Source of the DNA: an uncultured Clostridia bacterium | GTDB taxonomy: Bacteria > Bacillota > Clostridia > Oscillospirales > CAG-272 | Length of the DNA: 9,218 nt | NCBI GenBank assembly: GCA_947627815.1 | Contig: CANQXN010000064.1 | Location: 1-9,218, forward strand | Reading direction: 5' to 3' | Notes under the pieces: generated by a model | What the model was told of the DNA's origin: nothing | Databases searched by the model: none | Seen by the model: the letters and a program-made list of their open reading frames with translations, nothing else | In this document: positions 1 through 5,704 of the stretch, one piece after another | Layout: each line of letters starts with the position of its first letter | How positions within the stretch are numbered: position 1 is the stretch's first letter | Translations under genes and position numbers: made by a program

Positions 1-28
1 GAAAAACTTTCTTTCAAGAAAGTTTTTC
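1..28 (-). terminator. Hairpin downstream of the glucokinase gene, probable terminator
   Basis: Positions 1-13 and 16-28 are a perfect 13-bp inverted repeat with a 2-nt centre (14-15). It lies 15 bp past the TAG stop of the leftward glucokinase gene, where a terminator is expected. Read leftwards, the second arm contains a run of five T, but there is no separate long T-tract within the window and the left end is cut by the window edge. It resembles the hairpin at 5498-5527 and may be a dispersed repeat that acts as a terminator. Confidence 0.5.
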
Positions 29-43
29 CCCCGCACAACTCCC

Positions 44-1000
44 CTACCCTTTAATCCTCAGCGCGGCGGCGCCGATGATGCCGGCGTCGTTGCCAAGCTC
101 GGCGCGGCGGATTTCGGTCTGATGCGCGCTGTTGTGGGCGAAATTCGTCTTACGAACGATGTCGCGCACCGGCGCGAGGAGATATTCCCCCTCATTGCAG
201 ATCCCGCCGCCGATGCAGACGACTTCAGGCTGGAAAATGTTCACAATGTTGGTGAGACCCTCGGCTAAATAGGCGGTGTACATGTCCACGACGGCGGTGC
301 CGGCGGCATCGCCCTTGCGCTTGGCCTGGAAGGCGGTCTTGCCGCCCGCGCCCTCGAGCGTCCAGCCCGAAAGCTCCCACATCAACGAGTCCTTGTGTTC
401 CTCCATCGCCTCGCGGGTCATGTTCACAAGCCCGGTCGCGGAAGAATAGGCTTCCCAGCAGCCCCGGCGGCCGCAGGTGCAGGGTCTGCCGCCCCGCTCG
501 ATCACGATGTGGCCGATTTCCGCGCCCGCGTGGTTGAAGCCCGAGAGAATCTTGCCGTCAATGACAATACCGCCGCCGACACCGGTGCCTAAGGTCACCA
601 TTACGGCGGAGGAAGCGCCCTTCGCGGCGCCCACTAACGACTCCGCCAGCGCTGCCGCGTTGGCGTCGTTGTCGATGTAGACTTTTTCAATGCCTAACTT
701 CTGCGAAAGCACCGCCGCGATCGGATAATTGTGCATTACGAGGTTGTTCGAAAACTCCACCACGCCGGTTTCGCTGTTGCAAGTGCCGGGCGAGGCAATG
801 CCCGCATAGGCAATGTCGGCAAGCGTTAAGCCCTCGTCGGCCATCAGCTTGCGGCAGAGCGACGCCATGTCGGTCATCACATCGTCTAAAGGCCGCTTGG
901 CCAGCGTCGGAACCGAACCTTTCGCCACAATGTTCAGATTTTCGTCCACAATGCCGGCGGCAATGTTCGTGCCGCCTAAGTCAATACCGAGATAATACAT
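44..1000 (-). CDS. glk: ROK-family glucokinase
   Basis: Probably phosphorylates glucose to glucose-6-phosphate with ATP in the cytoplasm, feeding glycolysis. The 318-residue protein opens with the ATP phosphate-binding motif DLGGTN (residues 7-12), has the sugar-binding and catalytic segment DNDANAA (110-116, likely catalytic base D112), a glycine-rich LGTGVGGG loop (137-144), and the ROK zinc site EIGH (161-164) followed by CTCGRRGCWE (174-183), with H164, C174, C176 and C181 as expected ligands. Length is normal for bacterial ROK glucokinases. The ATG start is preceded by AAGGAG that sits just after the stop of mrnC, 15 bp upstream, so the two genes are probably cotranscribed with mrnC first. 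Other ROK kinases (fructose, N-acetylmannosamine) share the motifs, so substrate choice is inferred; repressor members carry an N-terminal DNA-binding domain, which is absent here. Confidence 0.9.
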   Translation of the reverse strand: MYYLGIDLGGTNIAAGIVDENLNIVAKGSVPTLAKRPLDDVMTDMASLCRKLMADEGLTLADIAYAGIASPGTCNSETGVVEFSNNLVMHNYPIAAVLSQKLGIEKVYIDNDANAAALAESLVGAAKGASSAVMVTLGTGVGGGIVIDGKILSGFNHAGAEIGHIVIERGGRPCTCGRRGCWEAYSSATGLVNMTREAMEEHKDSLMWELSGWTLEGAGGKTAFQAKRKGDAAGTAVVDMYTAYLAEGLTNIVNIFQPEVVCIGGGICNEGEYLLAPVRDIVRKTNFAHNSAHQTEIRRAELGNDAGIIGAAALRIKG

Positions 1001-1015
1001 AAGTAAGTCTCCTTT

Positions 1016-1438
1016 TTATGTTTCTTCGCTTTCTTCGCTTTGTGCTTCAAAAATTTCCGCTTCCGCCTCGGGATAGGCCAGCGCGAACAGCGCCCGGGCG
1101 CGCTCCTCCCGCCCGACAAGCCAGAGCATCCCGAATAACGCCTCTAAGCCTGTGGCGCGGCGGTATTCCGCCGCCGATGCGCGCTTCGGAATGGCACTCA
1201 GATGATTGTTGCGCCCGCGCTTGAAGGCCGCGGCCTCCTCTTCGCTAAGGATGGGGAGAATGTTGGCAAGCGCCCTGCTCTGCGCGCCTGCCGTCACATA
1301 GGAAAGCGCCGCCTTGTTGAGCGCCCCGGCGGTCGCAAGGCCGCTTTTTAAGAGCCGCTCCCGCACCAAAAGCTCGATCACGGCGTCACCGAAATAGGCA
1401 AGCGCCTGCCCGGAAAAGCCGCTTGGGTTGATTTGCAC
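1016..1438 (-). CDS. mrnC: Mini-ribonuclease III (23S rRNA maturation)
   Basis: Mini-RNase III is a dimeric double-strand endoribonuclease that has the RNase III catalytic domain but no dsRNA-binding domain; in Bacillus it matures the ends of 23S rRNA. The 140-residue length fits. Visible family features are the first catalytic helix YFGDAVIELLVRERL (15-29, likely metal ligand D18 with E22), the RGRN motif (74-77), and EYRRATGLEALFG (91-103), whose E99 matches the second metal-binding acidic residue. The C-terminal 20 residues are acidic and probably disordered. The start is GTG, chosen because AAAGGGG lies 8 nt upstream and the N-terminus aligns with the family from there. In Bacillus the gene sits beside cysS; here its partner is the glucokinase gene 15 bp downstream. 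Confidence 0.92.
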   Translation of the reverse strand: MQINPSGFSGQALAYFGDAVIELLVRERLLKSGLATAGALNKAALSYVTAGAQSRALANILPILSEEEAAAFKRGRNNHLSAIPKRASAAEYRRATGLEALFGMLWLVGREERARALFALAYPEAEAEIFEAQSEESEET

Positions 1439-1463
1439 GCCAAACGCCCCTTTCTGAAACGCT

Positions 1464-1469
1464 ATTATA
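1464..1469 (-). promoter_or_regulatory. Possible -10 box for mrnC-glk
   Basis: Read leftwards, this is a perfect TATAAT 25 bp upstream of the mrnC GTG start, in a locally AT-rich patch. The hexamer 17 bp further upstream (GAGCGC) does not resemble TTGACA, so the promoter would depend on the -10 box or on an activator. Readthrough from the membrane-protein gene 70 bp upstream is the alternative. Confidence 0.35.
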
Positions 1470-1483
1470 ATAAAGGAAAGAAA

Positions 1484-1510
1484 CCTGCGCTCACCGCGCT
1501 CGCCGCGCTC
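1484..1510. repeat. Three tandem copies of a 9-bp unit
   Basis: Three adjacent 9-mers (1484-1492, 1493-1501, 1502-1510) all end in GCGCTC and differ at one to three bases, giving GAGCGCGG(C/T)-type units when read leftwards. They overlap the stop codon of the membrane-protein gene and occupy the -35 region of the putative mrnC promoter. No function can be assigned; slippage is the simplest origin. Confidence 0.6.
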
Positions 1511-1943
1511 ATTTGTCGGGATTCGACTTGCGGATGAGGATCACAAGGCCGAAAATCACCGAGGCGCCGGCAAAGCCGAGTGCCGCATAAGCCGCCGGGC
1601 GGCTTATTTGCCGGGGGGCTTCTGTGCCGGTGTCTGTGCCGGCGGCACTGCCGGCGGCGGAATCGGCGACGGATTCGGCGGCGGAATCGGCGATGGATTC
1701 GGCGATGGAATCGGCGGTGGAATCCGCCGGCGGCGAGGCGGCGACGCGCAAAATTGGCGCGTCCGTGCCGGTTCCCGTGCCGGTGTCGGTTCCCGTGCCG
1801 GTGCCGGTGCCGGCATCGGAACTTTCGGTGGTCGTCTCCTTCGGGGTATAGTAGTCAATGAGGGTAGGAATCAGCGGAGAGGCGCCGATCACAAAGCAAA
1901 GCGCGAAAATCACGGGGAAAATCACAAAAAGCTTCCGTTTCAT
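1509..1943 (-). CDS. Small two-helix membrane protein with low-complexity repeat region, function unknown
   Basis: I do not recognise a family. The 144-residue protein has a short basic N-terminus (MKRK) and a hydrophobic stretch (about 5-28) that could be a signal peptide or membrane anchor. A low-complexity region (about 36-110) follows, made of Gly-Thr dipeptides with occasional Asp (45-61) and about eight Ala-Asp/Glu-Ser-x tetrapeptides (73-104). A second hydrophobic helix (about 118-137) is followed by a short charged tail (RKSNPDK). The likely topology is an extracytoplasmic linker between two helices, or a secreted segment tethered by its C-terminus. The ATG at 1943 is chosen over an upstream in-frame TTG at 1988 because AAAGGAGG lies 8 nt before it and the hydrophobic segment then starts at once. 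It has a near-consensus promoter (1979-2007) diverging from the lipid kinase gene. The promoter, SD and membrane segments argue for a real gene despite the repeat-driven composition. Confidence 0.75.
   Translation of the reverse strand: MKRKLFVIFPVIFALCFVIGASPLIPTLIDYYTPKETTTESSDAGTGTGTGTDTGTGTGTDAPILRVAASPPADSTADSIAESIADSAAESVADSAAGSAAGTDTGTEAPRQISRPAAYAALGFAGASVIFGLVILIRKSNPDK
1632..1727 (-). repeat. Degenerate 12-bp tandem repeat encoding A-(D/E/G)-S-x units
   Basis: Within the membrane-protein gene, residues 73-104 consist of about eight tetrapeptides of the form Ala, then Asp/Glu/Gly, then Ser, then a variable residue. At DNA level this is an approximate 12-bp period containing GGAATCGGCG and GGATTCGGCG variants on the plus strand. 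The array is always in frame, and changes between copies mostly swap Asp and Glu or Ile, Ala and Val. Confidence 0.8.
1761..1811 (-). repeat. Gly-Thr coding repeat (GTGCCGGT minisatellite)
   Basis: Residues 45-61 of the membrane protein are alternating Gly-Thr with Asp at every fourth Gly-Thr step. On the plus strand the DNA is repeated GTGCCGGT, GTCGGT and TCCCGTGCCG blocks. It is likely to change length by slippage in 6-bp units without breaking the frame. Confidence 0.75.
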
Positions 1944-1978
1944 GCCGCGCGCCTCCTTTTCCCTTTTATCCTGTGGGT

Positions 1979-2007
1979 ATTGTAGCATATTCCCCCGTCT
2001 TTGTCAA
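1979..2007 (-). promoter_or_regulatory. Sigma-A promoter for the membrane-protein gene
   Basis: Read leftwards: TTGACA (2002-2007), a 17-bp spacer, then TACAAT (1979-1984) with an extended -10 TG (TGC directly before the box). It lies 35 bp upstream of the ATG at 1943. Five of six -10 positions and all -35 positions match consensus. Confidence 0.85.
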
Positions 2008-2052
2008 CGAACTGCCGCAACTTTCTTGACAAAAGGCGGCTTTTGTGCTACA
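1981..2052. repeat. Nested inverted repeats centred between the divergent promoters
   Basis: TGTAGCA (1981-1987) pairs with TGCTACA (2046-2052), and TTGTCAA (2001-2007) pairs with TTGACAA (2026-2032). Both pairs share the same centre, 2016.5. The arms cover the two -10 and two -35 regions, so the symmetry arises partly from two near-consensus promoters with equal 17-bp spacers. It extends outside the hexamers to include the extended -10 bases. Confidence 0.75.
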
Positions 2053-2054
2053 GT
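2026..2054 (+). promoter_or_regulatory. Sigma-A promoter for the lipid kinase gene
   Basis: TTGACA (2026-2031), 17-bp spacer, TACAGT (2049-2054), preceded by the extended -10 TGC. It is 38 bp upstream of the ATG at 2093. Its spacer holds a small inverted repeat, AAAAG (2031-2035) and CTTTT (2040-2044), which could be an operator half-site pair, though this is speculative. Confidence 0.85.
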
Positions 2055-2092
2055 AAAGGGGAAAAAAGCGGGAAAGCGAGCGGCGAAAAAGC

Positions 2093-2980
2093 ATGAAAAA
2101 AGCCTTACTTTTGATCAACCCCATATCGGGCAAACAGTCGGTGCGGATGGGGCTGTATGGCATTGTTTCCAACCTCTCTTTGAAATACGAGGTCACCCTG
2201 CACCTGACAAAGTCGGGGGAGGATGTCATAAAACGCGCGGCGGCGTGCGAATTCCCCTGCCTCATCGTCTGCGGCGGGGACGGGACGCTGTCTGGCGCCG
2301 TGGACGGGCTTTTGCAAAATCCCCGCCGGGAGGAAATCACATTAGGCTACATTCCCTGCGGCACCTCCAACGATGTCGCCGCCACGCTCGAGATCCCCCG
2401 CACCCTCTCCGCCGCGGCGCTCTATGTCCTGCGCAACAGTCCGAAAAAACACGACGTCGGACTTTTTAATAACCGCCCGTTCATCTATACCGCCTCCTTC
2501 GGCACCTTCACCAAAGTCTCGTATGAGACGCCGCAGGATCTGAAAAATGTCTTCGGTCCCCTCGCCTATGTGGTCGGCGGCGCCGGAGAACTGCTCGATC
2601 TTCCCGCCTATGACCTCGAGATCACGACGCCGGACAAGACGCTGACCCTCGCCGACATCACCTTTGCCGGCATTTCCAACACCCACTGTATCGGCGGCGG
2701 CATTTTGCATCTGCCGCCCGATGTCGCGCGCCTTGACGACGGACTGCTCGAATTTATCGCGGTCAAGCGCCCGCACAATCTCATCGAGCTGGAAAACATT
2801 CTGCGCTCGCTCATGATGCAGACGCTGAACAACGAATACATCACCCTGTTGCAAGCGCCTTCCTTTCACATCGCCTCGTCGCGGCCTGTCCCCTGGACGC
2901 TGGACGGCGAGACGGGCGGCGAACACGAGGAAGCCGACATCGCCTGCCTTCCCGGCGCTTTGAATTTTTTGAGAAAATGA
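2093..2980 (+). CDS. Diacylglycerol kinase-family lipid kinase (YegS/BmrU type)
   Basis: Cytoplasmic or membrane-peripheral kinase that transfers phosphate from ATP to a lipid such as diacylglycerol, returning it to phosphatidic acid for phospholipid synthesis. The 295-residue length is normal. The N-terminal half shows the nucleotide-binding elements: LLINPISGK (6-14), CGGDGT (60-65), and GYIPCGTSNDVAATL (85-99), the G-T-x-N-D motif of the family. The C-terminal beta-sandwich half ends with LDGE (270-273), matching the conserved DGE. There are no membrane helices, as expected. It is the first gene of the rightward run, transcribed from 2026-2054, and no good Shine-Dalgarno precedes the ATG, so translation may be modest. 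manA follows 96 bp downstream with its own promoter. The exact lipid substrate cannot be read from sequence; sphingosine or other lipids are alternatives in this family. Confidence 0.88.
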   Translation: MKKALLLINPISGKQSVRMGLYGIVSNLSLKYEVTLHLTKSGEDVIKRAAACEFPCLIVCGGDGTLSGAVDGLLQNPRREEITLGYIPCGTSNDVAATLEIPRTLSAAALYVLRNSPKKHDVGLFNNRPFIYTASFGTFTKVSYETPQDLKNVFGPLAYVVGGAGELLDLPAYDLEITTPDKTLTLADITFAGISNTHCIGGGILHLPPDVARLDDGLLEFIAVKRPHNLIELENILRSLMMQTLNNEYITLLQAPSFHIASSRPVPWTLDGETGGEHEEADIACLPGALNFLRK

Positions 2981-3015
2981 CCTTCCCTTTTTCGGCAGCA
3001 ATTGGGAAAAACCCT

Positions 3016-3044
3016 TTGACAAGCGAAACAAAGCGTGTTATACT
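3016..3044 (+). promoter_or_regulatory. Sigma-A promoter for manA
   Basis: TTGACA (3016-3021), 17-bp spacer, TATACT (3039-3044) preceded by TGT (extended -10). It is 32 bp upstream of the ATG at 3077, and the short leader carries GGAGG at 3067-3071. Confidence 0.85.
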
Positions 3045-3076
3045 ATGACTGTTACTTTCGACTTTCGGAGGTTTGT

Positions 3077-4000
3077 ATGAAACCATTGTATCCTTTGAAA
3101 TTAAAGCCGGTTTTTAAAGAGATCATCTGGGGCGGCCAGCGCCTGAAACAGGAGTACGGCAAGGACTGCGACTTTGAAAAGCTGGCGGAATCCTGGGAAC
3201 TGACCGTGCGGCCGGACGGCATGAATGTCATCGAAAACGGCCCCTGCGCCGGCAGCACGCTCGCCGACTACTTAGACGCGCCGGCAAACGGCCCCGCGTT
3301 TCCGCTGCTCATCAAGCTCATCGACGCCTGCGACAAGCTCTCGATTCAGGTACATCCCGACGACGCCTACGCCCAAGCGCACGAGGGCGAATACGGCAAG
3401 ACCGAAATGTGGTACATCGTGGACGCGCTGCCCGGGGCAAAGTTGGTATACGGCCTGAAAAATTACGACAAAGAGACTTTCCGCGCCGCCGTGGCCAACG
3501 GCACGCTCGAGGACTACATGAACGAGGTGGAAGTGAAGAAGGGCGATGTTTTCTTCATTCCGTCGGGCTGCGTCCACGCCATCGGCGCGGGCATTCTGAT
3601 CGCCGAGATTCAGCAGTCCTCCAATGTGACCTACCGGGTTTACGACTACAACCGCCCGGGCAAGGACGGCAAGCCGCGCGAACTGCATGTGGAAAAGGCG
3701 CTGGATGTCATTGTGGACTACAAGCCGGAGGACATCGAGGCCATCCGCTTTGCCTGCGGGCGCTCTTCCACTTCTCTTGCCGACTGCCGCTATTTCGCGG
3801 TGGATCGCTATGTCGTGGACGGCGCGCCCCTGACCCTTTCGGCGCGGGATAACTTTCTCCATCTGCTCTGCCTTGCCGGCGAGGGCATGGTGGGCGATGT
3901 CGCCGTGAAAAAGGGCGACAGCATCTTCCTGCCCGTGGGGCTTGACGCGGTCGCCGTCACGGGGTGCGGCCTGGAACTGATCGCCTCGAGAGCAAAATAA
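3077..4000 (+). CDS. manA: Mannose-6-phosphate isomerase, class I
   Basis: Zinc enzyme that interconverts mannose-6-phosphate and fructose-6-phosphate, linking mannose use and mannosylated polymer synthesis to glycolysis. The 307-residue length fits the short Bacillus-type class I enzymes rather than the ~390-residue enterobacterial ones. Two cupin-like domains are visible. The metal site is QVHPDD (91-96; Q91 and H93), E110 in KTEMWY, and H167 in IPSGCVHAIGAG. The catalytic-arginine region NVTYRVYDYNRPGKDGKPRELH (183-204) is intact. The ATG at 3077 is preferred over an upstream in-frame TTG at 3035 because GGAGG sits 5 nt before it and the upstream segment overlaps the promoter -10 box. No terminator is evident before proS 41 bp downstream, so the two may be partly cotranscribed. 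Confidence 0.95.
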   Translation: MKPLYPLKLKPVFKEIIWGGQRLKQEYGKDCDFEKLAESWELTVRPDGMNVIENGPCAGSTLADYLDAPANGPAFPLLIKLIDACDKLSIQVHPDDAYAQAHEGEYGKTEMWYIVDALPGAKLVYGLKNYDKETFRAAVANGTLEDYMNEVEVKKGDVFFIPSGCVHAIGAGILIAEIQQSSNVTYRVYDYNRPGKDGKPRELHVEKALDVIVDYKPEDIEAIRFACGRSSTSLADCRYFAVDRYVVDGAPLTLSARDNFLHLLCLAGEGMVGDVAVKKGDSIFLPVGLDAVAVTGCGLELIASRAK

Positions 4001-4041
4001 GTGAAATTTTACAATTTATATTATAAAAAAGGACAAAACCT

Positions 4042-5475
4042 ATGGCTGAAAAAATGGTTGAGCAAATCACATCGATGGATGTAGATTTTGCCAAATGGTA
4101 CACCGACATTGTGACCAAAGCGGATCTTCTCGATTATTCGAGCGTCAAGGGCTGCATGATTTTCCGCCCCTACGGCTACGCGATCTGGGAGAACATTCAA
4201 AAGCTGCTCGACGCCCGCTTCAAGGCCACGGGGCATGAGAATGTCTACATGCCCATGTTCATTCCCGAGAGTCTTTTGAACAAGGAAAAGGATCATGTAG
4301 AGGGCTTTGCCCCCGAGGTGGCGTGGGTCACCGAAGGCGGCAAAGAGCCGCTCCCCGAGCGGCTTTGCGTGCGTCCGACCTCCGAGACGCTCTTCTGCGA
4401 GCATTACGCGAATGTGATCAAGTCCTACCGCGACCTGCCGAAGCTCTACAACCAATGGTGTTCGGTGGTGCGCTGGGAGAAGACCACGCGCCCCTTCCTG
4501 CGCCACCGCGAGTTTTTATGGCAGGAGGGTCACACGATGCACGCCACCGCCGAGGAGGCGATCGCCGAGACGAAGCAGATGTTAGAAATCTACGCCGATT
4601 TCCACGAACACGACCTTGCCATTCCGGTGGTGCGCGGGGAAAAGACGCCTTCCGACAAATTCGCGGGCGCCGAAAACACCTACTGCATCGAGGCGCTCAT
4701 GCACGACGGCAAGGCGCTGCAGGCCGGCACCTCCCACTATTTCGGGGACGGCTTTGCCAAGGCGTTCAACATCACCTACACCGACAAGAACAACCGTCTT
4801 GCCCATCCCTATCAGACATCTTGGGGCGTTTCCACGCGCATGATCGGCGGCATTATCATGACGCACGGCGACAACAACGGGCTGGTTCTGCCCCCCGCCG
4901 TAGCGCCGATTCAGGTGGTGATCGTGCCGGTGGCGCAGCACAAGGAAGGCGTCCTCGAGGCGGCGCGCGCGCTTTATGAGCGTCTCTCGCCCCATTTCCG
5001 CGTGAAGCTCGACGACCGCGACCAATCCCCCGGCTGGAAATACGCCGAATACGAGATGAAGGGCGTGCCGGTACGGCTGGAGATCGGCCCGCGCGACATC
5101 GAGGCCGGCACTTGCGTGCTTGTCACCCGCCACAACCGCGAAAAGGTTGTGGCGCCGCTTGACGGCATCGAGGCCGCCGTATCCGAGCGGCTGGAAGCCG
5201 TGCGCGCGGGGCTTTACGAAAAGGCGCTTGCCAACCGCGAGCGGCGCACCTACAGCTGCACTTCGCTTGACGAGATCAAGGCTTCCCTTGCCGCCGGCGG
5301 CGACGGCTTTGTCAAGGCGATGTGGTGCGGCGACGAGGCCTGCGAGGATCGCGTGAAGGAGGTCTGCGGCGTGGGTTCGCGCTGCATTCCTTTCGTTCAG
5401 GAGCACCTCTCCGATGTCTGCGTCTGCTGCGGCAAGCCCGCCAAGCACATGGTTCTCTGGGCGATAGCGTATTAA
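4042..5475 (+). CDS. proS: Prolyl-tRNA synthetase, archaeal/eukaryotic-type
   Basis: Class II aminoacyl-tRNA synthetase that charges tRNA-Pro with proline in the cytoplasm. The 477-residue length and lack of the ~180-residue editing insertion typical of the bacterial-type enzyme (~570 residues) identify the short archaeal/eukaryotic form. Motif 1 lies around 39-53 (MIFRPYGYAIWENIQ), RPTSE at 111-115, motif 2 around 143-164 (VRWEKTTRPFLRHREFLWQEGH), and motif 3 around 259-289 with the ATP-binding arginine in TRMIGG. An anticodon-binding domain follows (about 290-390). The C-terminal domain has cysteines at 429, 434, 442, 448, 460, 462 and 463 and ends in Tyr, as in archaeal enzymes; four of these probably bind zinc. 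AAGGAC lies 7 nt before the ATG. The 41-bp upstream gap is AT-rich with TATATT/TATTAT near 4017-4024 but no convincing -35, so readthrough from manA is possible. Confidence 0.96.
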   Translation: MAEKMVEQITSMDVDFAKWYTDIVTKADLLDYSSVKGCMIFRPYGYAIWENIQKLLDARFKATGHENVYMPMFIPESLLNKEKDHVEGFAPEVAWVTEGGKEPLPERLCVRPTSETLFCEHYANVIKSYRDLPKLYNQWCSVVRWEKTTRPFLRHREFLWQEGHTMHATAEEAIAETKQMLEIYADFHEHDLAIPVVRGEKTPSDKFAGAENTYCIEALMHDGKALQAGTSHYFGDGFAKAFNITYTDKNNRLAHPYQTSWGVSTRMIGGIIMTHGDNNGLVLPPAVAPIQVVIVPVAQHKEGVLEAARALYERLSPHFRVKLDDRDQSPGWKYAEYEMKGVPVRLEIGPRDIEAGTCVLVTRHNREKVVAPLDGIEAAVSERLEAVRAGLYEKALANRERRTYSCTSLDEIKASLAAGGDGFVKAMWCGDEACEDRVKEVCGVGSRCIPFVQEHLSDVCVCCGKPAKHMVLWAIAY

Positions 5476-5497
5476 GAGGAAAAATTATTTTTTAAAT

Positions 5498-5527
5498 GTG
5501 GGGAACTTTTTGAAAAAAGTTCCCCAC
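5498..5527 (+). terminator. Perfect 14-bp hairpin after proS, possible terminator or dispersed repeat
   Basis: GTGGGGAACTTTTT (5498-5511) pairs perfectly with 5514-5527 around a GA centre. It begins 22 bp after the proS stop. No T-tract follows on the plus strand, so it is a poor classical terminator rightwards; leftwards the bases after it are A-rich with a short T-run near 5486. Its design and flanks match the hairpin at 1-28. Confidence 0.5.
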
Positions 5528-5704
5528 ACCCTTCAAAAACTTTAAAAAGGGAAGAAAAAAGGGGAAAAGGGGGTGCAAAAGCCCCTCACCCACAAAAAAT
5601 AGAAAAAACGCGGGCGGCGAAAAATGCGTTCATGAAACGCGCCGCGCCGGGCAAAAATAGAGGAAGACCCCCGCGCCGGAAGCAACAGAAAGAAGGAATT
5701 TTTC
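5528..5704 (+). other. Intergenic leader before the CofE-like gene, including a 30-nt all-purine tract
   Basis: No gene is seen here. Positions 5544-5573 are 30 consecutive purines on the plus strand, holding runs of three, four and five G. AGGGG/CCCCT and GGGTG/CACCC pairings are possible just after it (about 5568-5592). A small GCGTT/AACGC hairpin lies near 5626-5640 inside a GC-rich patch. I see no convincing sigma-A promoter, so the following gene may be read from proS or from an unrecognised promoter. It matches no riboswitch class that I recognise. Confidence 0.5.

Noticed and set aside
1632..1811. CRISPR array
   Set aside because: The repeats are short (6-12 bp), contiguous, coding and without spacers.
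1608..1985. Gly-rich plus-strand frame (125 codons) and others overlapping the membrane-protein gene
   Set aside because: The repeats lack stop codons in several frames. None of these frames has a good SD or promoter, and the minus-strand frame has promoter, SD and two plausible membrane helices.
2981..3015. Terminator after the lipid kinase gene
   Set aside because: Only a short TTTTTC/GAAAAA pairing is available, with no GC-rich stem and no T-tract.
4582..5448. A 288-codon minus-strand frame within proS
   Set aside because: It lies wholly opposite a well-conserved prolyl-tRNA synthetase and shows no recognisable domain.
5544..5573. G-quadruplex in the purine tract
   Set aside because: Only three G-runs of three or more are present with long A spacers; a fourth nearby run is missing, so a standard intramolecular quadruplex is not supported.
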